From contig CAZBZG010000195.1 in assembly GCA_964496245.1 (NCBI GenBank), forward strand, positions 1-9,209: 9,209 bases of DNA. Direction: 5' to 3'. The translations under genes were made by a program, and so were the position numbers. Under the pieces are notes generated by a model. The model was given only the letters and a program-made list of their open reading frames with translations. It was not told the DNA's origin and did no database searches. Origin of the DNA: CAZBZG01 sp964496245 (lineage in GTDB: Bacteria > Planctomycetota > SZUA-567). This document shows, in pieces, positions 1-6,312 of this stretch. Within the stretch, counting starts at the first letter, position 1; each line of letters opens with the position of its first letter.

Positions 1-573
1 GAACAGCCGGCCCCCGAACCGCGCCCGCAACCGCCGCAGTGGCAGACGGTCTTCAACGCCAAGGACCTCACGGGCTGGCACCACGCCGGCCGGGTCTTTG
101 TGGAGGACGGCACCCTGGTGAGCGAGAACAACGGCGATGCATACCTGCCGGCCGACTGGAAGGCCTTTGACCTGCGCTGCGAACTCAAGACCCAAGGGCT
201 CGAAGGCACCCACGGCCTAGGTCTCAAGCTCGCGCACGCGGGCATGGGCCGCGGCAGTCCGCACCGACTGACGCTCCTCTTCCACGGCGACGGCGATCTG
301 CACGTACGCGCGGGCGGCAAGCGCCTCTGGCGGTCGGGCAGCCGCACCTTCCCGCTCGACAGCTGGTTCCGCCTGGGCGTCACCCTCACCCGCGATCACC
401 TCCGGATCCAACGCAACGGCGAATCCGTGGGCGAGGTCGACGTCTCGTCCGTACCCGAACAAGCCGGCGGGCTCTACTTCTACAGCTCCGGCCGACACAA
501 GGGGTATCTGCGCAACGTGCGCGTGCGCGTCCACGACCCGGCTGACCCGGCCGAGAAGGCCGAGGTGTTCTGA
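1..573 (+). CDS. DUF1080 / 3-keto-disaccharide hydrolase domain protein, 5'-truncated
   Basis: The frame is open from the first base, so the true start lies upstream; 190 codons and the TGA stop are visible. The visible part begins with a proline-rich stretch (about residues 1-13), which looks like a linker after a signal peptide, lipoprotein anchor or another domain. A DUF1080-type module follows: a WQTVFNAKDLTGW opening (the family has F-x-G-K-D-L-x-G-W), an alternating beta pattern, a W-F-R-L-G-V-T-L strand, an R-I-Q-R-N-G-E turn and a closing Y-L-R-N-V-R-V-R strand. The fold is a concanavalin A-like beta sandwich. Characterised relatives act on 3-keto glycosides, and many are exported. 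Here both the reaction and the export are inference, since neither the N terminus nor assigned catalytic residues can be seen. It is convergent with the flavoprotein gene, with 246 bp between stops. It could instead be a non-catalytic carbohydrate-binding module of a larger protein. Confidence 0.82.
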   Translation, partial: EQPAPEPRPQPPQWQTVFNAKDLTGWHHAGRVFVEDGTLVSENNGDAYLPADWKAFDLRCELKTQGLEGTHGLGLKLAHAGMGRGSPHRLTLLFHGDGDLHVRAGGKRLWRSGSRTFPLDSWFRLGVTLTRDHLRIQRNGESVGEVDVSSVPEQAGGLYFYSSGRHKGYLRNVRVRVHDPADPAEKAEVF

Positions 574-681
574 CGGCTGCGGAGAACGCGGGAGGCGGGA
601 TCGGGATCGAAGCGGCCGCCCAGCGAGGCAAACCTCACAGCCGACGACCCGGAACTCTGGCAGCGAAACCGCCGCATGTCA

Positions 682-796
682 GGTGCCATGCCCACCCCTG
701 GGTGGGCATGCGACTGCTCTTCTTCGCAAAATGACGCGCGGATCATTGCCGCCTGACAGGGAAGAGGCATGCCCACCCAAGGGTGGGCATGGCACC
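682..796. repeat. REPIN-like element: two inverted palindromes
   Basis: Two near-identical palindromes face each other. The left is CATGCCCACCC (687-697), spacer CT, GGGTGGGCATG (700-710). The right is CATGCCCACCC (768-778), spacer AA, GGGTGGGCATG (781-791). The outer arms extend to 16 bp: GGTGC precedes the left copy (682-686) and GCACC follows the right copy (792-796). The inner arms extend by one base to 12 bp (700-711 with 767-778). CTCTTC (717-722) pairs with GAAGAG (761-766) further in. The whole 115 bp can fold into one long hairpin or two short ones. This is the architecture of a REPIN, a non-autonomous unit moved in trans by RAYT transposases. It lies 23 bp past the flavoprotein stop, between convergent genes, so it may also end transcription from both sides. 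The structure is read directly; the family assignment is inference. Confidence 0.8.
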
Positions 797-819
797 CTGC
801 CGTGCACGGCGCCTGGCCT

Positions 820-2796
820 TCACGTCCGGTAGATCTCTCCCTCGCGGTACTTGGCCCAGGCGGTCTCGAACCAGGTATCGCTCTCAGGCATGGGCCGGCA
901 GTCGACCCAGGCGTGTTCGAACGCGTCGCCCGCGGGCCGGGTCTCCTGGACCTTTGCGCGGAAAGCCTCGTCCTCGGGCGCGAAGCGCCAGTCCTCGCCC
1001 AGCCGCTCGTGCGCAGGGGTGCCGTCGGGCGTGAGGACCAGCGCCGACCCGCGGCTGCCCACGCCGCTCTGGATTGCGAAGCGCACGGCCTCCAGGTACG
1101 CGAGGTGCGCGTAGCAGAGCTGGCGGTTGCGCACCGCCTCGATGCGACCGGCGGCCGTGTCCGCCCGGCACGCTTCGGTCTTGAGCCGCGCCCACTGCGC
1201 ACGCGCTTTCTCCACCGCCTCCTCCAGCGCTTCGTCCGACCGGATGTGCGCGCCCGCTTTGCTCATGCGCGCCTGGAACGCTTCGCGCTCGGCCTCCCAC
1301 GGCGTGTTGGCCGTCGCGCATCGGTCGAGGAAGCCGAAGAGGTGGGCGGCTGCCGCCTGGGCGGCCGCCTGGAACGCTTCAGGGGAAAGCGACGGCTCTG
1401 CGTAGACGTGCGCGATGCGGTCGGCTGCGCGGAAGCCCGCGACCTGGCCGCTGTTCAGGGCCGAGCCCCCTGGCCGGCGCACGCCGTGACTGCCGTTCAC
1501 CTCGCCCACGGGAAACAGGTGCGCGATGGAGAGCGACTCCCACCAGTGGTCGGCGGCCAGACCGCCGTTGTTGTGCTGGGCGCAGACCGCGACTTCGAGC
1601 GGCTCGGTACGGATGTCGATGCCGTGATCCAGGTAGAGCTCGATGGCGCCGGGGTTCATCTTGGCGAGGCGCGCGATGGGCGTATCCAGCAGCGCGTCCG
1701 AGTTCTCCAGGTACGTCCGGGCCTCGTCGCTCAACGCGTCGAACGCGAACCCGTCGGGGTTCTCCCGGGAGTCCAGGAAGACGCGCCTGCCCTTGAGCAC
1801 GGTCTCGATGTAGACGAGGATGTCCACGATGGACGAACCGCCCACCACCTTGCCCGCGTCGAACGGCCACTGGTAGCCCTTGAGGAAGACCATGGAGTGC
1901 ATGGCGCCGGGGCTGGCGAACGCTTCGCCGAGAAACTCGCGCGCATCGCTCGTGCCGTCGGCGTCGGTGCTGATGAACCGCGGCACCACCTGCATGTAGG
2001 TGCCCGAGACGTTCCACCGGAACTTGGTAGACGCCAAGCCGTACTGGCTCTCGGGCAGGCCCTGGGCTGTGGCGCCGGCGAGCAGGGCGAGGCCGATCGC
2101 GCCCGTGTGCACCTCCGGATAGACCGAGGTCTTGTAGAGTCCGCCCGGCCCGCCCACGGCAAAGACCACGTTCTCCGCCTGGATGGCCTCGACCCGGGCT
2201 TCGTCGTCGAGCACGAGCGCGCCCGCCGCGCGGGGCCGCCCCTGTTCTTCGACCGTGAGCAGCGACGCCACGTTTACGCGCTCGCGCACGGCGATGTCCC
2301 GCCGCTCGGCCTCGCGGATCAGGGCGCGGCACATCTCGCGCGAGGTATAGGGGCCGATCGAGGTGGCCCGCTGGCGCGGGTCGTGGTCGGTCTTGTAGCC
2401 CACGAACTGGCCGAACGCATCCTGCGGAAAAGGCACGCCGAGCTGCACGAGATGGAGAAAGGCGCGCGCGGACAGGCTCGCCTCCACCAGCGCGAGGTCG
2501 CCGTGCATGCCGCCGCCCGCGAAGAAGTTGTCCGCCAGGATGCGGGGCGCGTCCGGGTCGTCGTCGCAGAGGTTCAGCTTGTAGTAGGTCTGCTTGTCCG
2601 AGCCCGTGTTGATGGAAGTGCCCATCTCCAAGCCTTCGGAGACGACGAGCACGTCCTCCACGCCCTGCACCGCGAGCTGCACGGCCGCGTTGAGCCCGGC
2701 TGCACCCGATCCGATCACGAGCGTGTGCACGCGCGTCAGCGGAATCGACCGCTCCTGGCCGTCGGGGGCACAGAACGTGAGCGTTTCGTTCGGCAT
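820..2796 (-). CDS. FAD-dependent oxidoreductase, fumarate reductase/succinate dehydrogenase flavoprotein family
   Basis: A 658-residue protein of the FAD_binding_2 family. The N-terminal Rossmann fold has V-I-G29-S-G31-A-A-G34-L-N; A-V-G-G-P-G-G (about 213-219) and H-T-G-A-I-G (230-235) are the second and third FAD contacts. The active-site region resembles SdhA and NadB: C405-A-Q-H408-N-N-G-G matches their H-x-x-x-G-G segment, G431-E432 follows, and R440-R441-P-G-G-S-A-L-N matches R-L-G-G-N-S-L. The helical C-terminal part (about 460-658) includes S-G-V-G-S-R-G. The position of SdhA's covalent-FAD His is occupied by T-S-I-N63-T-G-S, so FAD is probably non-covalent. No signal peptide or membrane segment is evident, so it is likely cytoplasmic. 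The start was chosen at the ATG with a strong AGGAGG 6 nt upstream; a 27-codon extension is open but runs through repeat DNA. It lies 146 bp downstream of the SDR gene on the same strand, probably in one operon. It is probably a dehydrogenase or reductase of a sugar-derived keto or hydroxy acid; the substrate is unknown. Confidence 0.88.
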   Translation of the reverse strand: MPNETLTFCAPDGQERSIPLTRVHTLVIGSGAAGLNAAVQLAVQGVEDVLVVSEGLEMGTSINTGSDKQTYYKLNLCDDDPDAPRILADNFFAGGGMHGDLALVEASLSARAFLHLVQLGVPFPQDAFGQFVGYKTDHDPRQRATSIGPYTSREMCRALIREAERRDIAVRERVNVASLLTVEEQGRPRAAGALVLDDEARVEAIQAENVVFAVGGPGGLYKTSVYPEVHTGAIGLALLAGATAQGLPESQYGLASTKFRWNVSGTYMQVVPRFISTDADGTSDAREFLGEAFASPGAMHSMVFLKGYQWPFDAGKVVGGSSIVDILVYIETVLKGRRVFLDSRENPDGFAFDALSDEARTYLENSDALLDTPIARLAKMNPGAIELYLDHGIDIRTEPLEVAVCAQHNNGGLAADHWWESLSIAHLFPVGEVNGSHGVRRPGGSALNSGQVAGFRAADRIAHVYAEPSLSPEAFQAAAQAAAAHLFGFLDRCATANTPWEAEREAFQARMSKAGAHIRSDEALEEAVEKARAQWARLKTEACRADTAAGRIEAVRNRQLCYAHLAYLEAVRFAIQSGVGSRGSALVLTPDGTPAHERLGEDWRFAPEDEAFRAKVQETRPAGDAFEHAWVDCRPMPESDTWFETAWAKYREGEIYRT

Positions 2797-2802
2797 GGGT
2801 GG

Positions 2803-2808
2803 CCTCCT
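2803..2808 (-). promoter_or_regulatory. Shine-Dalgarno site fixing the flavoprotein start
   Basis: The minus strand reads AGGAGG with a 6-nt spacer to the ATG at 2796-2794. It is the strongest ribosome binding site in the window. It rules out the upstream in-frame ATG at 2877, which would also translate through the hairpin at 2833-2852. Confidence 0.85.
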
Positions 2809-2832
2809 GCGTTGCGACCCGTGACAGTTGGT

Positions 2833-2852
2833 GGTCCGGCGGAAGCCGGACC
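2833..2852. repeat. Perfect 8-bp hairpin with 4-nt loop in the flavoprotein leader
   Basis: GGTCCGGC (2833-2840) and GCCGGACC (2845-2852) form a perfect GC-rich stem around a GGAA loop. Read on the plus strand the loop is of the GNRA type; on the minus strand, the sense of the flanking genes, it is TTCC. It lies 25 bp upstream of the flavoprotein Shine-Dalgarno site and 36 bp from its start codon. It could be a REP-like unit, an mRNA-stabilising or processing hairpin in the SDR-flavoprotein transcript, or part of an attenuator. No U-tract follows it on the minus strand, so a classical intrinsic terminator is unlikely. Confidence 0.7.
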
Positions 2853-2869
2853 CTCCGTTTTCAAAGGGA

Positions 2870-2931
2870 CGCGCCATTCGACAGGCTCATGGCCCTGAGC
2901 GAAGTCGAAGGGCTTCTGCGCGTTTGGCGCG
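2870..2931. repeat. Imperfect palindromic intergenic repeat after the SDR gene
   Basis: The core is TTCGAC (2877-2882) paired with GTCGAA (2904-2909) and GCTCA (2885-2889) paired with TGAGC (2896-2900), around a TGGCCC loop. An outer arm CGCGCCA (2870-2876) pairs with TGGCGCG (2925-2931), leaving an unpaired stretch on the right side. From memory, palindromes of this kind (TTCGAC plus GCTCA with TGAGC plus GTCGAA) recur between genes in many high-GC and environmental genomes; this was not searched. The outer arm ends 11 bp beyond the SDR stop. It may act as a transcript-end or RNA-stability hairpin. Confidence 0.6.
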
Positions 2932-2942
2932 ACTGGGACCCC

Positions 2943-3719
2943 TCACAACCGCTGCGTAGTCAGTCCGCCGTCCACGTGGATGACCTGCCCGGTGGAGTAG
3001 GCCACGTCGCCGCGGGCGAGCATGGCGGCCGCGCGGCCCACGTCGCCGGGCTGGCCCCAGCGCTTCTGGATGCAGAGGCCGTCGGCGATCAGCTTGTCGT
3101 ACTTGTCCTTGACCCCGGCGGTCATGTCCGTCTGGATGATGCCGGGCCGGATCTCGTAGACCGGGATGTCGTACTCCCCGAGGCGCGCGGCAAAGAGCTG
3201 GGTGGCCATGCTCACGCCCGCCTTGGAGATGCAGTACTCGCCGCGGCTCGGGCTCGCCACCGTGGCCGAGATGGAGCTGATGTTGACGATGCAGCCGGCA
3301 AAGGCCTGGTCCGCTTCCTTCTGCTCGATCATCCAGTTGGCCGCCGCCTGGGTCAGGAAGTACGGCCCCTGGAGGTTGATGCGGATGAGCCGCTCGAAGC
3401 TCTCCTCGGTCGCCTCCAGGATGTCGGCGCGCACCTTGGGCGCCACGCCCGCGTTGTTGACGAGCACGTCCAGCCGGCCGAAGGTCTCGCGAATGGCCTC
3501 CAGCATCCACGCGCGCGCGTCCGCGTCCGAGACGTCGGCCTTGCAGTAGAGCGTTTCCGCCCCTTGCGTGCGCAGGCTGTCGAGCGCCTCGGCCACCACG
3601 TCCTCCTCGTGCACGTCGCAGACCGCGATGTCATAGCCCTCGCCGGCCAGGCTGCGGGCGATGCCGAGGCCGATGCCGCGTCCTGCGCCGGTCACCAGCG
3701 CTACTCGTTTGCCGCTCAT
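2943..3719 (-). CDS. Short-chain dehydrogenase/reductase (FabG-like SDR)
   Basis: A 258-residue classical SDR, the usual length for the family. The cofactor loop is V-T10-G-A-G13-R-G15-I-G17. N88-N-A-G91 follows, then N115 in I-N-L-Q-G. The catalytic residues are S149 (in N-I-S-S), Y162 and K166 (Y-C-I-S-K), and the C terminus has T-G-Q-V-I-H-V-D-G-G. D35 at the end of the second beta strand (V-C-D-V) favours NAD(H) over NADP(H). The start is the ATG with a GAGGGAG ribosome site 6-8 nt upstream; an extension of 36 codons is open but lacks SDR features. Such enzymes oxidise a hydroxyl to a ketone or the reverse. Next to sugar-type Gfo/Idh and isomerase genes, a sugar or sugar-acid substrate is more likely than fatty acid synthesis, where fabG would sit with other fab genes. 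It is the first gene of the leftward transcript. Confidence 0.92.
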   Translation of the reverse strand: MSGKRVALVTGAGRGIGLGIARSLAGEGYDIAVCDVHEEDVVAEALDSLRTQGAETLYCKADVSDADARAWMLEAIRETFGRLDVLVNNAGVAPKVRADILEATEESFERLIRINLQGPYFLTQAAANWMIEQKEADQAFAGCIVNISSISATVASPSRGEYCISKAGVSMATQLFAARLGEYDIPVYEIRPGIIQTDMTAGVKDKYDKLIADGLCIQKRWGQPGDVGRAAAMLARGDVAYSTGQVIHVDGGLTTQRL

Positions 3720-4004
3720 GTCGCTCTCCCTCACAGGTCGAAGTCCGATTTGCGCCGTTGACGGCATTGATGTCGTCGGGCTTGTTGCAGACAAAAGCTG
3801 CAGGGGCCCTGCGGACTCCAGGGCCACCGGTCGGGCACCATCCTTTGCATTCTTGCGCCCCGGCGGAACCCTGTCAAGGGAAAGCGATCAAGCGGCGTGG
3901 TCTCGGCGCCGCGCTCCCGGATTTGGGGTTTCCACCTCCGCGGGATTCCGGTATAGTGTCCGCTCTGCAAACGAACGCATTGACCCGATTTCGGAGGACC
4001 CCCC
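3720..4004. promoter_or_regulatory. Divergent intergenic region between the SDR and Gfo/Idh genes
   Basis: These 285 bp separate two divergently transcribed catabolic genes and must hold both promoters. Visible elements are GCAGGG-G-CCCTGC (3800-3812), a near-perfect palindrome of operator size, and GCGGCG (3892-3897) with CGCCGC (3907-3912) around a 9-nt loop. A rightward promoter is listed separately. No convincing leftward promoter was found; TTGTCT-N17-ATCAAT on the minus strand is poor at the -10 box. No ORF here has a recognisable product. A shared regulator binding the 3800-3812 palindrome is possible but speculative, since no transcription factor gene of a sugar type is present in the window. 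Confidence 0.5.
3929..3957 (+). promoter_or_regulatory. Candidate sigma70-type promoter for the Gfo/Idh gene
   Basis: TTTCCA (3929-3934), a 17-bp spacer and TATAGT (3952-3957) match the -35 and -10 boxes at 4/6 and 5/6 positions. Transcription would begin near 3964 and give a leader of about 40 nt. The -10 box stands out as AT-rich in a GC-rich region. This was judged by eye. Confidence 0.5.
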
Positions 4005-5156
4005 GTGGAAACGCGCACCATCGGCATCATCCTGAACGGCGTCACCGGGCGCATGGGCACCAACCAGCACCTCGAGCGGTCCATCCTGGCCATCCGCGAT
4101 CAGGGCGGGATCCGCGTGTCCGACGACCTGACGCTCATGCCCGACCCCATCCTCACCGGCCGCAACCCCAACAAACTCCAGGCCCTGGCCAACCGCTACG
4201 GTTTGGATCGCTACACCACGGATCTCCAGCAGGCCTTAAGCGACCCGCAGAACGAAGTCTTCTTCGATGCGTCGAGCACGCCCCTGCGCGCCACGTTCGT
4301 AAACATGGCGATCGAAGCCAAGAAGTCCATCTACTGCGAGAAGCCCACGGGCGTGGACACGGCCGAGGCCCTGGGTCTGGCCGAACGGGCCGAAGCGGCA
4401 GGGCTCAAGAACGGCGTGGTCCAGGACAAGCTGTGGCTGCCGGGCATGCGCAAGGTCCGCATGCTCCAGAGCCAGGGCTTCTTCGGCGACCTCTTCGCCG
4501 TGCGGGCCGAGTTCGGCTACTGGGTCTTCGCGGGGCACATCCCCGATCAGCCGCCCCAGCGCCCGAGCTGGAACTACCGCGCCGAAGACGGGGGCGGCAT
4601 TCTGCTCGACATGTTCTGCCACTGGCGGTATCTGATCGACAACCTCTTCGGCAACGTCAGCCGCGTGCTGGCCCACGGCGCCACGCACATCCCCGAACGC
4701 GTGGACGAAGCCGGCAAGCCCTACAAGGCCACGGCCGAGGACGCGGCCTACGCCATCTTCGAACTCGACAACAACGTGGTCTGCCAATTCAACTCCTCGT
4801 GGTGCACGCGCGTGCGGCGGGACGACCTTTTGACGCTGCACATCGACGGCACGCTCGGCTCGGCTGTGGTAGGCCTGCGCGACGCCTGGACCCAGGCCGC
4901 GGGCGAAACGCCCAAGCCGGTCTGGAACCCGGACATCGAGCAGCCCATCGACTTCTACGAGACCTGGCAGAAGGTGCCGGACAACGTCGACTACGACAAC
5001 GCCTTCAAGATCCAGTGGGAGCTCTTCCTCCGCCACGTGGCGCTCGACGAGCCGTTCCCCTGGTCCCTGCGCGAAGGCGCCAAGGGCGTGCAGCTCGCCG
5101 AGCTCGGCATGCAGAGCTGGAAAGAGCGGACCTGGCTGGATGTGCCCGGGTTGTAG
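4005..5156 (+). CDS. Gfo/Idh/MocA family oxidoreductase
   Basis: A 383-residue NAD(P)-dependent sugar or cyclitol dehydrogenase. The start is GTG, with GGAGG 7 nt upstream (3993-3997). The N-terminal Rossmann domain opens with I-G-I-I-L-N-G12-V-T-G15-R-M-G18, which looks more like dihydrodipicolinate reductase than the usual G-x-G-x-x-G of this family. The hallmark C111-E-K113-P motif is present, with K113 as the expected catalytic lysine. D202 and H206 in G-G-G-I-L-L-D-M-F-C-H supply the rest of the expected active site, in the C-terminal alpha/beta domain. There is no Tat or Sec signal, unlike many PVC-group paralogues, so it is probably cytoplasmic. It lies 213 bp upstream of the TIM-barrel gene on the same strand, with a repeat element in the gap. 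The likely reaction is oxidation of a ring hydroxyl, for example at C3 of a sugar; the exact substrate is unknown. Confidence 0.92.
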   Translation: METRTIGIILNGVTGRMGTNQHLERSILAIRDQGGIRVSDDLTLMPDPILTGRNPNKLQALANRYGLDRYTTDLQQALSDPQNEVFFDASSTPLRATFVNMAIEAKKSIYCEKPTGVDTAEALGLAERAEAAGLKNGVVQDKLWLPGMRKVRMLQSQGFFGDLFAVRAEFGYWVFAGHIPDQPPQRPSWNYRAEDGGGILLDMFCHWRYLIDNLFGNVSRVLAHGATHIPERVDEAGKPYKATAEDAAYAIFELDNNVVCQFNSSWCTRVRRDDLLTLHIDGTLGSAVVGLRDAWTQAAGETPKPVWNPDIEQPIDFYETWQKVPDNVDYDNAFKIQWELFLRHVALDEPFPWSLREGAKGVQLAELGMQSWKERTWLDVPGL

Positions 5157-5172
5157 GCCGTCCGTACAGCGA

Positions 5173-5325
5173 TCTCTCGCAAAGACGCCAAGGGCGCCAA
5201 GAAGACCGACGGGAGGGGCGTCCCAGCCCTCTCGTGCCGAGCAATCGACTGCCGCTTGACCAGGCATCCGCTTCGGGGGCCTGCAGGCCCGCCCTTCTTG
5301 GCGTCCTTTGCGGCTTGGCGAGAGA
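5173..5325. repeat. 153-bp inverted-repeat element (MITE-like)
   Basis: The ends are near-perfect inverted repeats of about 32 bp. TCTCTCGC (5173-5180) pairs with GCGAGAGA (5318-5325), and CGCCAAGAAG (5195-5204) pairs with CTTCTTGGCG (5294-5303). The 14 bp between these two blocks match with about 4 differences. Each arm is itself made of three degenerate units of the form CGCMAAGNN, so the arm is a short tandem repeat as well. A 14-bp perfect palindrome GGGCCTGCAGGCCC lies inside at 5277-5290. The core of about 90 bp encodes nothing recognisable. It fills most of the gap between the Gfo/Idh and isomerase genes and would form a long hairpin in their shared transcript. A non-autonomous mobile or REPIN-like repeat is the best guess. 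Confidence 0.75.
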
Positions 5326-5354
5326 CAAGGCCGCCGTCCTGCGCCCCCTCTGTC

Positions 5355-5360
5355 AAGGAG
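5355..5360 (+). promoter_or_regulatory. Shine-Dalgarno site fixing the isomerase start
   Basis: AAGGAG with a 9-nt spacer to the ATG at 5370. It supports that start over the upstream in-frame ATG at 5256, which would place 38 codons inside the inverted-repeat element. Confidence 0.75.
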
Positions 5361-5369
5361 CCCGATCCC

Positions 5370-6203
5370 ATGCCCGCCTCCACGCTCACCGATCTCTCGC
5401 GCCTGGCCATCCACACCATGACCCACAAGCCGTGGTCGCTGGCCGCGTGCATCGACCACTTCACGGCCGCCGGGGTGCCGGGCATCACGGTCTGGCGGAA
5501 CAAGATCGAAGAGGTGGGGCTGGACGAAGCCGCGCGCATGCTCGCCGCCTCCGGGCTGCAGGTGGTCGCGCACGTCCGCGGCGGGTTCTTCCCCGCGTTC
5601 GCGGAAGCCGACCGGCAGAAGGCGCTCGACGACAACCGGCGCTGCCTGGACGAGGCCGCGGCCATCGGCGCGCCCATGGTGGTACTCGTCTGCGGGGCCG
5701 TGCCGGGCATGCCGCTGGCTGAGGCGCGCAAGCAGATCGCCGACGGCATCGCCGCCTGCGTCGACCACGCAGAAAGCTGCGGAGTCAAACTCGCGATCGA
5801 GCCGCTCCACCCCATGTACGCGGCCGACCGGTCGGCTGTGAACACCATGGCCCAGGCCCGGGCCATCTGCGAGGCGCTCGAAAGCCCGTGGGTCGGCATC
5901 GCGTGCGACGTCTACCACGTCTGGTGGGACCCCGATCTCGAACGCGAAATCCGCCGCGCGGGCGAGCAGGGAACGCTCCTCGCGTTTCACGTCTGCGACT
6001 GGCGGGTCGACACGCGACATCTTCTCACCGACCGCGGCCTCATGGGCGAAGGCTGCATCGACCTGCCCACCCTCCGGGGCTGGGTGGAAGACGCGGGCTT
6101 CACGGGCTGGCACGAGGTCGAGATCTTCAGCGAAACCCGCTGGGCCTCGGACCAGACCGCCTACCTCGAAACCATCAAGCAGGCCTACCTCGCGCACGCG
6201 TGA
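5370..6203 (+). CDS. Sugar phosphate isomerase/epimerase family protein (xylose isomerase-like TIM barrel)
   Basis: A 277-residue protein of the AP_endonuc_2 / xylose isomerase-like superfamily, a normal length for single-domain members. The expected metal ligands are in order: E144 in A-I-E-P-L-H-P, D180 and H183 in C-D-V-Y-H-V, H207 in F-H-V-C-D-W, and E251 in H-E-V-E-I-F-S-E. G-E-G-C-I-D-L-P (226-233) is the loop commonly seen before the last strands. There is no signal peptide, so it is cytoplasmic. Family members are divalent-metal isomerases, epimerases, dehydratases or 3-keto-glycoside lyases. Following a Gfo/Idh dehydrogenase, it would be expected to act on the keto product. It is likely co-transcribed with that gene, although a 153-bp repeat separates them. 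The specific reaction cannot be assigned. Confidence 0.9.
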   Translation: MPASTLTDLSRLAIHTMTHKPWSLAACIDHFTAAGVPGITVWRNKIEEVGLDEAARMLAASGLQVVAHVRGGFFPAFAEADRQKALDDNRRCLDEAAAIGAPMVVLVCGAVPGMPLAEARKQIADGIAACVDHAESCGVKLAIEPLHPMYAADRSAVNTMAQARAICEALESPWVGIACDVYHVWWDPDLEREIRRAGEQGTLLAFHVCDWRVDTRHLLTDRGLMGEGCIDLPTLRGWVEDAGFTGWHEVEIFSETRWASDQTAYLETIKQAYLAHA

Positions 6204-6312
6204 GCGGCGCAGCCCATCGACGGTTCCGGCGGGATGCAACTCCCATCGCGCTCCCCTGCCGGACGCGCGCCGATCTCGAACCGACGGAACCGGCCTGCGC
6301 CAGCGCAATTCC

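Noticed and set aside
687..791. The two palindromes considered as a minimal CRISPR array.
   Set aside because: There are only two copies in inverted rather than direct arrangement, with internal symmetry and no spacer-length periodicity or cas genes.
769..2898. A 709-codon open frame on the plus strand, antisense to the flavoprotein gene and beginning inside the REPIN-like palindrome.
   Set aside because: It is the GC-rich shadow of a gene with clear family motifs on the other strand. Its composition is rich in Arg, Ala, Gly, Val and His without domain structure, and its ATG comes from the palindrome.
5171..5400. A direct repeat GATCTCTCGC at 5171-5180 and 5391-5400, considered as a target duplication or attachment site flanking the 153-bp element.
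   Set aside because: The first copy contains the end of the element itself, and the second lies inside the isomerase coding sequence 66 bp beyond the element's other end, so it does not bracket it.
3758..5722. A 654-codon plus-strand frame overlapping the Gfo/Idh gene in another phase.
   Set aside because: It is Arg-, Gly- and His-rich low-complexity translation that crosses the promoter and repeat regions, and the correct frame is unambiguous.
6221..6292. CGGTTCCG (6221-6228) and CGGAACCG (6285-6292) as a terminator hairpin after the isomerase gene.
   Set aside because: The stem is 8 bp with a 56-nt loop and no T-tract follows, so chance is the simpler explanation.
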